The notes under the pieces were generated by a model. That model did no database searches. It was not told where the DNA came from and saw nothing but the letters and a program-made list of their open reading frames with translations. From the NCBI GenBank assembly GCA_038244055.1, contig JBBRTW010000424.1, forward strand, positions 1 through 6,424: DNA of 6,424 bases, in the 5' to 3' direction. The stretch's first letter is position 1. Each line of letters opens with the position of its first letter. Positions 1 to 5,270 of the stretch are shown piece after piece. This DNA is from DASPKW01 sp038244055. Its GTDB lineage: Bacteria > Planctomycetota > Phycisphaerae > Tepidisphaerales > Tepidisphaeraceae. The position numbers were made by a program, and so were the translations under genes.

Positions 1-1122
1 GAGGGTGATGGAGTCGCCGGGCTTCATGGTGCGCGAAAGATCGCCCGCGATCCGGGGAACGGGCGGATGGTTGGCGTGGGCATAATCATTGACGCACCAA
101 TCCAGCCGGGCGCGGAAATCATTCTGGAGATGGGCGGCCCAGCGCAGCAGCGTGTTGTCGCGGTTGGTTTTGCCATCGAGGGTATCGCGCTGATTGGGGC
201 AGAAGTAATTGCGATCGGGGATGGTTGCCGGCGCGCCGGGGATTTTGTCCTGCGGGCGCATCTTGCCGAATCGGCCGGACCAGCTTCCCCATTCGGGGTG
301 ATCCGGCTCGTTCAGGCCGTTGGGGATCAGGCGCATGAACATGGGCGAGTCGCCCTCTTTCTGCGGCAGGCCGGTGTAGTCGGGGTAGAGCGCGCCGAGA
401 GGGCCGTGATCCTTCAGGACATCGCGCTGTAGATCGAATCCGCCGGCCGTTTTCGTCAGCGCGGAAAAGCGGTGATACCAGCGGCCGCCATCCATCTCCG
501 GGCGAAGGGTATAGACCCAGATCGCGAAGGGCGGATCGAGCTTCCAGGTGTGATCGCCGAATTTGTCATCCGAGGAGAGGCGGAGCTTGTTCTTGAATTT
601 CGCGTAACCCTCGGGGCCGCGCTCTTTCAATACTTTATCGAGGGCCCGCTTGAGACACGATTCGGCCGAGCCTTTGTCCGTGCCCCAGTTGCAGAACCAG
701 AGAGGGCGGGGGTCGCCCTTGTCGATGGCGTTGACGATCAGATCGACGCCATCTTTCACATCATCGTAGCCGGCCACAGTCATCTTCCAGAGCGCATCTT
801 TGGTGGGATAGCGGGGATCGTGCAGCTTGAGGTGGTCGTACACCTGGCCATAGGCATCGAGATCGCGGCGGACGATTCCCAGGCCATCGCGGACGGGGTT
901 CTTGTTCTCGGGCTCGCGCGCCACCGGGCGATTGGCGATAATGCCTTCGATATCCCACTCGCCGGCGTAGAGCAGAAATCGAACGAGGGATTGCTCATCA
1001 TCGGGATCGCCGCCGGCATCGGTTTCGATGATCAGGCGGAGGCGCGGGGGATCGGAGTGGGCGCGGGATGTGAATAGGCAGAGGGTGCAAAAGGCGATGC
1101 AGAGAAGGGTTGCGCGGAGCAT
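1..1122 (-). CDS. Exported Sde182/DUF1593-family nucleoside-hydrolase-like protein, 3' end outside window
   Basis: An uninterrupted minus-strand frame runs from an ATG at 1122 to the window edge (374 codons, no stop), so the C-terminus is missing. Residues 1-23 form a Cys-rich signal peptide (LLCIAFCTLCLF core, likely cut after SRAHS). The mature protein opens with an acidic ETDAGGDPDDEQS motif (residues 33-45), which resembles the metal-binding Asp cluster of nucleoside hydrolases and matches the Sde182 N-terminal domain (DUF1593). Further family-like stretches are WDIEGIIANR (56-65), an NWGTDKGSAESCL segment (145-157) and PEWGSWSGRFG (276-286). The frame reaches NHPPVPRI (351-358), about where the family's NH-like domain ends and the Sde182 C-terminal domain should begin. 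Known members are secreted and linked to polysaccharide-degrading systems; the substrate here is unknown. I see no Shine-Dalgarno before the ATG, but the signal peptide starts exactly there, which supports this start. Confidence 0.88.
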   Translation of the reverse strand, partial: MLRATLLCIAFCTLCLFTSRAHSDPPRLRLIIETDAGGDPDDEQSLVRFLLYAGEWDIEGIIANRPVAREPENKNPVRDGLGIVRRDLDAYGQVYDHLKLHDPRYPTKDALWKMTVAGYDDVKDGVDLIVNAIDKGDPRPLWFCNWGTDKGSAESCLKRALDKVLKERGPEGYAKFKNKLRLSSDDKFGDHTWKLDPPFAIWVYTLRPEMDGGRWYHRFSALTKTAGGFDLQRDVLKDHGPLGALYPDYTGLPQKEGDSPMFMRLIPNGLNEPDHPEWGSWSGRFGKMRPQDKIPGAPATIPDRNYFCPNQRDTLDGKTNRDNTLLRWAAHLQNDFRARLDWCVNDYAHANHPPVPRIAGDLSRTMKPGDSITL

Positions 1123-1153
1123 GGGACGAGTTTACCGCGGGAGGGGCATAAAG

Positions 1154-1192
1154 GCAGGCCGAAAGCCTGCATCACAACATGACGGCTCATGT
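1154..1192 (-). terminator. Two small hairpins behind the rhodanese gene, possible weak terminator
   Basis: Two perfect 6-bp inverted repeats sit between the rhodanese stop and the next minus-strand gene. ACATGA (1177-1182) pairs with TCATGT (1187-1192) around a 4-nt loop. GCAGGC (1154-1159) pairs with GCCTGC (1165-1170) around a 5-nt loop. Read leftward, the second hairpin is followed by CTTTATG, a poor U-tract, so termination would be weak. They may instead be short repeat elements or sit in the leader of the Sde182-like gene. Confidence 0.35.
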
Positions 1193-1194
1193 CG

Positions 1195-1575
1195 TCAGGC
1201 TTTAGCGCCTTCAATCGGCAACCCGGCCTCTTTCCAGCCGCGGAATCCGCCATCCATGGACCAGACATTGGTGTAGCCCATTTTCTGCAGCATGTCGGTG
1301 GCGATGGCCGAGCGGTAGCCGCCGCCGCAATAGAGGACGATCTCGGCGTTGGGGTCGGGGATGCGGGTTTCGATATCGCGCTCGATGATTCCTTTGCCGA
1401 GGTGCTCGGCCTTGGGGAGATGGCCGGCCGCCCATTCGCTTTCTTCGCGGACATCGACCAGATGAAAAACCTGCCCGGCATCGAGATTTTTCTTCACATC
1501 GGCGATGGTCAATTCGCGCACGCGCGAGCGGGCGTCTTCTGCGACTTTGAGGAAACGGGGAGTGTGTTTGGCCAT
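1195..1575 (-). CDS. Single-domain rhodanese-like sulfurtransferase
   Basis: This 126-residue protein is one rhodanese domain, of the GlpE/PspE size class, with no signal peptide and so probably cytoplasmic. Visible landmarks are the DVRE motif (41-44), GHLPKAEHL (51-59), and the catalytic loop CGGGYRS with Cys83 and Arg88, which has the six-residue Cys-x4-Arg spacing typical of sulfurtransferases. The C-terminal GY-x-NVWSMDGGFRGWKEAGLP segment (100-120) is also canonical. The family transfers sulfane sulfur from a donor to an acceptor such as cyanide, a thiol or a protein; the partner here is unknown. I chose the ATG at 1575 because it gives the usual family start and has AAGG eight bases upstream. 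That AAGG overlaps the stop codon of the preceding lipoprotein gene, only 10 bases away, so the two are almost certainly one operon and probably translationally coupled. Longer in-frame starts would add low-complexity Ser/Pro sequence from the lipoprotein gene's other frame. Confidence 0.93.
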   Translation of the reverse strand: MAKHTPRFLKVAEDARSRVRELTIADVKKNLDAGQVFHLVDVREESEWAAGHLPKAEHLGKGIIERDIETRIPDPNAEIVLYCGGGYRSAIATDMLQKMGYTNVWSMDGGFRGWKEAGLPIEGAKA

Positions 1576-1585
1576 GATGTTTGCC

Positions 1586-1948
1586 TTATGGATTATACGC
1601 CGGATGATACTCCCGCTTGGAAGCCGGTTTGAAGAAGAGTTGATACACGGCGAGGGGTTGGAGGTCTTTGATGGCAAGCTCTTTTCCATCGAGCATGGCT
1701 TTGCCGGCGCGGGAGTCGAGGGCGAATTGCTGGCCGGGGGTGAGGGGCTGCTCGAGGATGACGCGGTTGGCGCCCTGATCGTGGAGGTAAAGAGTGCCCG
1801 GTTCGGTGGCGGTGAAGACGAGCTGGTTTTTATTCTCATCGACCAGGCGCGATCCGCCGGGGATGCCGGCCGGGCCGGCGGACTCGGTGCAGCCGGAGAA
1901 CTGGGTCAACATGGCGATCGCAAGAGCGGGAAGCAGCCACTGGCGCAT
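1586..1948 (-). CDS. Small lipoprotein A, paralog of the lipoprotein at 2128-2520
   Basis: This encodes a 120-residue predicted lipoprotein. A short hydrophobic leader (MRQWLLPALAIAML) ends in a lipobox-like FSGC with Cys20 as the lipidation site. The +2 residue is Thr, so in Lol-type systems the outer membrane would be the default destination. The mature part has a spacer (21-41) followed by a beta-rich region (42-111). That region aligns without gaps to the same residue numbers of the lipoprotein at 2128-2520, with 21 of 70 positions identical, including TE-x-G, Y-xx-DQ, LD-x-RA and Y-xx-FF-x-P-x-SK. I recognise no named family. The start at 1948 is supported by GGAGG five bases upstream. 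It is the first gene of an operon with the rhodanese 10 bases downstream and is insulated upstream by a terminator, so its promoter should lie between 1949 and 2034; I saw no convincing -35/-10 pair there. Confidence 0.85.
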   Translation of the reverse strand: MRQWLLPALAIAMLTQFSGCTESAGPAGIPGGSRLVDENKNQLVFTATEPGTLYLHDQGANRVILEQPLTPGQQFALDSRAGKAMLDGKELAIKDLQPLAVYQLFFKPASKREYHPAYNP

Positions 1949-2034
1949 CGAATCCTCCGTAACCTAATTGAGCTTGAACTTTCGAATGTCGCCATTCATA
2001 CCATGGGCATTCCCGCGCGCGAACAGGGAGGGGC

Positions 2035-2071
2035 AAAAAAGAAATCCTCCCGCGCCGAAGCGCGCGGGAGG
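2035..2071 (-). terminator. Intrinsic terminator for the lipoprotein at 2128-2520
   Basis: A perfect 10-bp GC-rich stem (2046-2055 with 2062-2071) encloses a 6-nt loop. Read leftward, it is followed by ATTTC and then six T (2040-2035). It lies 56 bases beyond the stop of the upstream minus-strand lipoprotein gene and separates it from the lipoprotein/rhodanese operon. The interrupted U-tract is the only imperfection. Confidence 0.85.
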
Positions 2072-2127
2072 TTCAAAGGAGGATAGTAGCAGATCAATAG
2101 AAACTCGACTTGCAAAACGGGTCGAGT

Positions 2128-2520
2128 CTATCGCGCCGGCTCGCGCCGAATTTCCTCTTCGGTAACGCGATACTTCACGACGCGCTCTTTGCTCATAGGC
2201 TCGAAGAAGATGCGATAGTTGTGCCCATCTTCCATCGTCCGATCCGAAACCGTTCGGCCGCCGACGGCGATTTTGTCGGCGCGGGCATCGAGCTCGACGA
2301 CCTCGCCTTTGTTGATATCGGCCTGGTAGAGGATCTTGTCATCGGTCTGGTCCGAGACATAGACCCGGCCAAATTCAGTCGGCCGGAAGACGATCGCGCC
2401 TTGGCCTTCGGTCATGAGCATGGCGCTGGAAGGCACCGCGTTGGGGCGCGTGACGCATCCGGAAAGAAGGCCGAAAACGCCCAACGCACATCCAACGGTA
2501 ATCTGGCGAATCATAGTCAT
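2128..2520 (-). CDS. Small lipoprotein B, paralog of the lipoprotein at 1586-1948
   Basis: This encodes a 130-residue predicted lipoprotein. The leader (residues 1-21, hydrophobic from about 8) ends in a good lipobox, LSGC, with Cys22. The mature region 42-111 matches lipoprotein A without gaps (30 percent identity by hand count); both have an EGQ- or ENKN-type acidic lead-in, a conserved TE-x-G turn, an LD-x-RA segment and a Y-xx-FF-x-P-x-SK terminal strand. This copy has a longer charged tail (112-130, rich in Glu and Arg), absent from the paralog. I do not recognise the family and assign no function. Two ATG codons lie three codons' width apart (2520 and 2514). The first is preferred because GAGGTGG ends three bases upstream. 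The gene has its own terminator and is divergent from the esterase gene, so it is probably monocistronic. Confidence 0.87.
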   Translation of the reverse strand: MTMIRQITVGCALGVFGLLSGCVTRPNAVPSSAMLMTEGQGAIVFRPTEFGRVYVSDQTDDKILYQADINKGEVVELDARADKIAVGGRTVSDRTMEDGHNYRIFFEPMSKERVVKYRVTEEEIRREPAR

Positions 2521-2557
2521 AGTCCACCTCGTGTTAGAGTCCGCTAGGCTCGATGCA

Positions 2558-2570
2558 ATGGCGGTGCCAT
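2558..2570. promoter_or_regulatory. Short inverted repeat in the divergent intergenic region
   Basis: ATGGC (2558-2562) and GCCAT (2566-2570) form a perfect inverted repeat with a 3-nt centre, about 40 bases upstream of lipoprotein B. On the minus strand a TTGCAT that could be a -35 overlaps its edge, with TAACAC 16 bases further on as a poor -10. It could be an operator, but a 5-bp repeat also arises by chance. Confidence 0.2.
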
Positions 2571-2603
2571 CTTTGTGAATCGGAATGGGTTTGCGGCAAA
2601 GTG

Positions 2604-2633
2604 TTGAAATAACCGGTCACAGCGGGCGTTAAA
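2604..2633 (+). promoter_or_regulatory. Candidate promoter for the secreted esterase
   Basis: TTGAAA (2604-2609) resembles a -35 box. GTTAAA (2628-2633), 18 bases later, matches the -10 consensus at only three of six positions. The position suits transcription of the gene starting at 2686, but the call is weak because sigma-factor preferences of this organism are unknown. Confidence 0.25.
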
Positions 2634-2685
2634 ACGGCTGGCGGGCTCAACTATGCGAATGACCTCTTTTGGCACAGGTGCGACG

Positions 2686-3648
2686 ATGTATCATGGCAGG
2701 CTGGCGGTTTTGGCGGTGACGATGGCGGCGGTGATATGGGTGACGGGGATGGCGGCTCGGGCGGCCGGGCCGGATTCAAATGCGCTCGGCGCTCAAACTC
2801 CCCGGGCAGGCGCGCCCGCGCGCGGGCCGCAAGTTCCGCCGGGCGTCGAAGCCCTGCGCGATGTGGCGTATGTTAAAGAAGGCCACAAGGCGCAGGTGTT
2901 GGACTTGTACATCCCCAAGACCGACAAGCCGCTTCCGCTGGTCGTCTGGGTGCATGGTGGGGCATGGCTCGGCGGATCGAAAAGTCAAAGCCCCGCGAAT
3001 TTACTCCTCGGCAAAGGGTATGCGGTGGCGTCGATCGAATATCGAATGTCGCAGGTCGCCATTTTCCCGGCCCAGATTCACGACTGCAAGGCCGCGATTC
3101 GCTGGCTCCGCGCCACTGCGAAAGAGCATCACATCGATCCCGATCGCATCGGTGTCTGGGGATCATCGGCCGGCGGACATCTCGTGGCCCTGCTCGGGAC
3201 CAGCGCGGGAGTGAAGGAGATGGATGGCGATCTCGGCGAGTACAAGGATGTTTCCACCAGCGTTCAATGCGTCGTCGATTTCTTTGGCCCGACCGATCTG
3301 GCGCAGATGAAACAGGGAACGCCCGGCCTGGTTGGCGCGATGGATCACGACTCGCCCAGAGCGCCGGAAGCGCTTCTGATTGGCGGGGCGGTCCCCGAGA
3401 ATAAAGAAAAGGCGGCCAAGGCGAATCCGATCAACTATATCAGCAGGAACAATCCGCCTTTCCTGATCATGCACGGGGATAAGGACAGCACGGTGCCGAT
3501 CAATCAATCCGAACTGCTGGTGGAGGCGCTGAAGAAGACCGGGGTGGATGCGACGTTTACGGTAGTCAAAGGGGCGGGGCATGGATTCAGAGGGCCGGCC
3601 GAGACCGCTGCTGCGGAAGCATTTTTCGATAAATGGTTGAAAAAGTAG
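2686..3648 (+). CDS. Secreted alpha/beta-hydrolase, BD-FAE / acetyl-esterase-like
   Basis: This is a 320-residue serine hydrolase exported by a signal peptide (residues 1-26, ARA cleavage site), followed by a Pro/Ala/Gly-rich linker to about residue 52. The catalytic apparatus is complete: oxyanion-hole HGGAW (90-94), nucleophile elbow GSSAG with Ser161, acid Asp267 in HGDKDSTVP, and His299 in GAGHGF. The DFFGPTDL stretch (198-205) and the following insertion before NPINYIS are typical of the BD-FAE/Aes-like esterases, which often deacylate plant polysaccharides or small esters; the substrate here is not shown. I prefer the ATG at 2686 because AGGTG lies five bases upstream and a standard signal peptide starts there. 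ATGs at 2653 and 2659 are in frame but have no Shine-Dalgarno and would add 9-11 residues before the signal core. It is divergent from lipoprotein B and has no clear terminator after its stop. Confidence 0.93.
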   Translation: MYHGRLAVLAVTMAAVIWVTGMAARAAGPDSNALGAQTPRAGAPARGPQVPPGVEALRDVAYVKEGHKAQVLDLYIPKTDKPLPLVVWVHGGAWLGGSKSQSPANLLLGKGYAVASIEYRMSQVAIFPAQIHDCKAAIRWLRATAKEHHIDPDRIGVWGSSAGGHLVALLGTSAGVKEMDGDLGEYKDVSTSVQCVVDFFGPTDLAQMKQGTPGLVGAMDHDSPRAPEALLIGGAVPENKEKAAKANPINYISRNNPPFLIMHGDKDSTVPINQSELLVEALKKTGVDATFTVVKGAGHGFRGPAETAAAEAFFDKWLKK

Positions 3649-3701
3649 CCTTAGAATGTGGTTCCCGATGTGGGTTGCCCTGTTTAGGCGGCTGTAAGTT
3701 C

Positions 3702-3730
3702 TTGTCAGAGCATGAGAAATGAATCCTAAC
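3702..3730 (+). promoter_or_regulatory. Candidate promoter for the glycine-zipper lipoprotein
   Basis: TTGTCA (3702-3707) matches the -35 consensus at five of six positions. After a 17-base spacer, CCTAAC (3725-3730) matches the -10 at three of six. Transcription from here would give a leader of about 120 bases containing the hairpin at 3768-3795. Confidence 0.3.
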
Positions 3731-3767
3731 GTGCGGGGGCACGGGTTGTCTTATGGTGGGACGGAAG

Positions 3768-3795
3768 TGTGGTGGGCGTGTACGCCCGCCCCACA
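3768..3795. repeat. REP-like imperfect palindrome in the leader of the glycine-zipper gene
   Basis: The core GGGCG/CGCCC closes a TGTA loop. The outer TGTGG and CCACA arms also pair if a small GC-rich bulge is allowed, giving a long, very stable hairpin. No T-run follows on either strand, so it is a poor intrinsic terminator. A smaller hairpin, CGTGC/GCACG around GGGG, lies just upstream at 3730-3743. The shape suggests a dispersed extragenic palindrome or a leader structure; only one copy is visible in this window. Confidence 0.45.
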
Positions 3796-3856
3796 AACAA
3801 AACCATTGGCCCCTATTTTGCCGATGGATGACTGGAAGACTTACAGGAGACCAAAC

Positions 3857-4165
3857 ATGACCAGGACAATTCGTAATTCGATGATCGCGCTGCTGGGCCT
3901 GACGATGGCCGGCGGGGCGATCGGGTGTTCGACCAACGCCGGCAACGGCGCTCTGATCGGCGGGGCGGCCGGCGCGGGCGTGGGCGCGATTATCGGCCAC
4001 AACTCGCATAACCGAACCGCCTCCGGCGCGGTCATCGGCGGCGCGGTCGGCGCGGTCGGCGGCGCGGTGGTCGGCAATGAAATGGACAAGGAAGAAGCCC
4101 GGAAGGCGAGGGATGATCGTTATTACAACGACCGGCCGACGCGCGATGACCGGTATCGGGATTAA
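3857..4165 (+). CDS. Glycine-zipper lipoprotein
   Basis: This encodes a 102-residue predicted lipoprotein. The leader ends in a lipobox, AIGC, with Cys24. Residues about 27-75 form a glycine-zipper region: two Gly/Ala-rich hydrophobic stretches (GALIGGAAGAGVGAIIG and GAVIGGAVGAVGGAVVG) separated by a polar hinge, HNSHNRTAS. This is the pattern of the glycine-zipper 2TM / 17-kDa-antigen-like (SlyB-type) envelope proteins, in which paired helices insert into or associate with the outer membrane. The tail (76-102) is highly charged, with a repeated RDDRY motif at about 89-93 and 96-100. Members of these families are linked to envelope integrity or stress, but no specific role can be claimed here. 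The start is set by AGGAGA six bases upstream. The gene is probably monocistronic, with its own terminator 53 bases after the stop. Confidence 0.88.
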   Translation: MTRTIRNSMIALLGLTMAGGAIGCSTNAGNGALIGGAAGAGVGAIIGHNSHNRTASGAVIGGAVGAVGGAVVGNEMDKEEARKARDDRYYNDRPTRDDRYRD

Positions 4166-4218
4166 TGGCCCGCAGAAGCGAGAAAATAGAAACGAGCAAC
4201 GATCAGAAAATTTAGAAG

Positions 4219-4254
4219 TCGCCGGTGATATTCGTATCGCCGGCGATTTTTCTT
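4219..4254 (+). terminator. Intrinsic terminator of the glycine-zipper gene
   Basis: A 12-bp stem (4219-4230 with 4235-4246, one G-U pair) is capped by a TTCG tetraloop and followed by TTTTTCTT. This is a textbook rho-independent terminator on the plus strand, 53 bases past the stop at 4165. Confidence 0.95.
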
Positions 4255-4266
4255 GGGCGCGTTCAG

Positions 4267-4333
4267 GGTCGGGAGCCGGCCACCGGAAAGGCCGCAAATG
4301 CCGTCAATCGATCCCCGGCTCCCGACCTTTTTT
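4267..4333 (+). terminator. Second terminator-like hairpin with a long 35-nt loop
   Basis: A perfect 13-bp GC-rich stem (4267-4279 with 4315-4327) is followed directly by six T (4328-4333), so it points the same way as the terminator just upstream. The 35-base loop is unusually long for an intrinsic terminator and shows only weak internal pairing. It could be a backup terminator, the 3' end of a small RNA, or a dispersed inverted-repeat element. It would not work as an intrinsic terminator for the minus-strand HD gene because no T-run follows on that strand. Confidence 0.6.
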
Positions 4334-4383
4334 CGTCGCTCCGTTGGCCGCGCGGCTTGGGAGGATTTCAGCAGAGCGGAATC

Positions 4384-4432
4384 AAATTTCAAATTTCGAA
4401 TTTCGAATTTCGAATTTCGAATTTCGAATTTC
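4384..4432. repeat. Heptanucleotide tandem repeat, seven copies of RAATTTC
   Basis: Seven consecutive 7-bp units occupy 49 bases: two AAATTTC (4384-4397), then five identical GAATTTC (4398-4432). The unit is near-palindromic (GAATTTC against GAAATTC) and AT-rich in a GC-rich setting. The last unit overlaps the first two plus-strand bases of the TCA that is the HD gene's stop codon (4431-4433). Because the period is not a multiple of three and no unit holds a stop in any frame, it produces spurious open frames on both strands with a seven-residue peptide period. Confidence 0.95.
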
Positions 4433-5018
4433 AAGGCGTGAGATACCCTTTGGCCACCGAGTCTTCGATCAGAGCGAGGATATATTTCCACAATTCAGGC
4501 GAGCCCTGTTCGATATTGCCGCAGCGGGCGAGGACCTGTGTTCGGCTCACCTTGTGTTCCCGCCAGGCGCGGCCCTGGGTGTGGTAGTTGAGCAGAACCG
4601 GTTGCACGCGGTCGAGGGCGGAGGCGAATTTGGATTCGGAGGATTGGCGGGCTTCGAATTCTTCCCAGAGAGCGCGAAATTCATGGGCCTGGTCATCGGG
4701 GAGCAGCGCGAAGATGCGATCGGCGGCCTGCTTCTCGCGCGCTTCCTGGGTGGCGACGGCCGACGGGTCGTAGCAATAGGTGTCGCCGGCGTCGATTTCG
4801 ACGATGTCGTGGATAAGCAGCATTTTGAGCGTGCGAAAAAAGTCCGGCCCTGCGGGAGCATATTCGGCCAGCACCATCGCGAAACAGGCCAGATGCCAGC
4901 AATGCTCGGCATCGCCCTCGCGGCGCGAGCCGTCGGCGATCAGGGATTGCCGCGTGATCTGCTTGAGCTTGTCGATCTCGAGGAGGAAGGCGAGTTGCTG
5001 CGAGAGGCGCCTGGGCAT
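4431..5018 (-). CDS. HD-domain phosphohydrolase, YfbR/HDDC2-like (HD_3)
   Basis: This 195-residue protein matches the HD_3 family, whose characterised members (E. coli YfbR, human HDDC2) are metal-dependent 5'-deoxynucleotidases acting on deoxynucleoside monophosphates. The metal-ligand signature is present: His39 in DAEHCWHL, His70-Asp71 in LLIHDIVEIDAGD, Glu74 close by, and Asp136 in FASALDRVQP. The LWEEFEARQSSESKFA stretch (118-132) is also family-like. There is no signal peptide, so it should be cytoplasmic. The start is uncertain. The ATG at 5018 gives the usual family length and a normal N-terminus (RRLSQQLAFLLEIDKLK) but has a C-rich upstream sequence without a Shine-Dalgarno. The in-frame ATG at 5087 has a weak AGAAG five bases upstream and would add 23 Pro-rich residues. 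Its stop codon overlaps a 7-bp tandem repeat. It is convergent with the glycine-zipper gene and divergent from the FN3 gene. Confidence 0.9.
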   Translation of the reverse strand: MPRRLSQQLAFLLEIDKLKQITRQSLIADGSRREGDAEHCWHLACFAMVLAEYAPAGPDFFRTLKMLLIHDIVEIDAGDTYCYDPSAVATQEAREKQAADRIFALLPDDQAHEFRALWEEFEARQSSESKFASALDRVQPVLLNYHTQGRAWREHKVSRTQVLARCGNIEQGSPELWKYILALIEDSVAKGYLTP

Positions 5019-5134
5019 GGGGGGAGGATAAGGGATGGGCGGGGAATCGGATATCGCGGCGCGAAGGGATTCCAAACGCGCCCTCATTTCATCTTCTGTA
5101 CTTCCGCCGACAAAAACATCCGGCCCATGCTCGA

Positions 5135-5163
5135 TTGAAATTTATTATTGCAATTCATATTGC
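5135..5163 (+). promoter_or_regulatory. AT-rich candidate promoter ahead of the Calx-beta/FN3 frame
   Basis: TTGAAA (5135-5140), a 17-base AT-rich spacer and TATTGC (5158-5163) form a possible plus-strand promoter in the only markedly AT-rich patch of this intergenic region. The -10 match is weak. The patch could equally serve the divergent HD gene, though I found no convincing minus-strand pair. Confidence 0.3.
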
Positions 5164-5199
5164 GGGCGCGTTAGCGTGATCGGGGGTCAAAGTTGTGGG

Positions 5200-5221
5200 G
5201 CGTCGCCTCGGGAGGCGGCGC
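5200..5221. repeat. GC-rich hairpin upstream of the Calx-beta/FN3 frame
   Basis: A 10-bp stem (5200-5209 with 5212-5221, one G-U pair on the plus strand) has a 2-nt centre, which in RNA would open to a 4-nt loop. No T-run follows on either strand, so it is not an ordinary intrinsic terminator. If the AT-rich patch at 5135-5163 is a promoter, it would lie in the 5' leader. Confidence 0.5.
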
Positions 5222-5270
5222 TTGGAACGGGATGTTTCACTTCTGATCGAATCGGGAAAGCTGGTGGATC

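Noticed and set aside
472..1077. 201-codon plus-strand open frame
   Set aside because: It lies antisense to the Sde182-like gene, whose protein has a signal peptide and recognisable family motifs. The plus-strand translation shows no domain and is a product of GC-rich codon bias.
1576..1839. 88-residue N-terminal extension of the rhodanese in the same frame
   Set aside because: It overlaps the lipoprotein gene in another frame, is Ser/Pro low-complexity, and lacks a ribosome site. The ATG at 1575 fits the family start and has AAGG upstream.
3587..4297. 236-codon minus-strand open frame
   Set aside because: It crosses the esterase 3' end, an intergenic region with hairpins, and the glycine-zipper gene antisense. 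Its Arg/Pro-rich translation has no family features, while the plus-strand genes have clear motifs and ribosome sites.
4384..4432. Possible CRISPR array
   Set aside because: The units are 7 bp and directly adjacent, with no spacers, so this is a simple tandem repeat.
1..5087. A nucleotide-salvage cluster joining the nucleoside-hydrolase-like protein and the HD nucleotidase-like protein
   Set aside because: The first is exported, is far from the second, and belongs to the Sde182 family, for which nucleoside hydrolysis is not established; shared pathway membership is not supported.
4077..5138. 353-codon plus-strand open frame
   Set aside because: It starts inside the glycine-zipper gene, reads through a strong terminator and the 7-bp repeat (which has no stop in any frame), then runs antisense to the HD gene. 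It is a chance frame.
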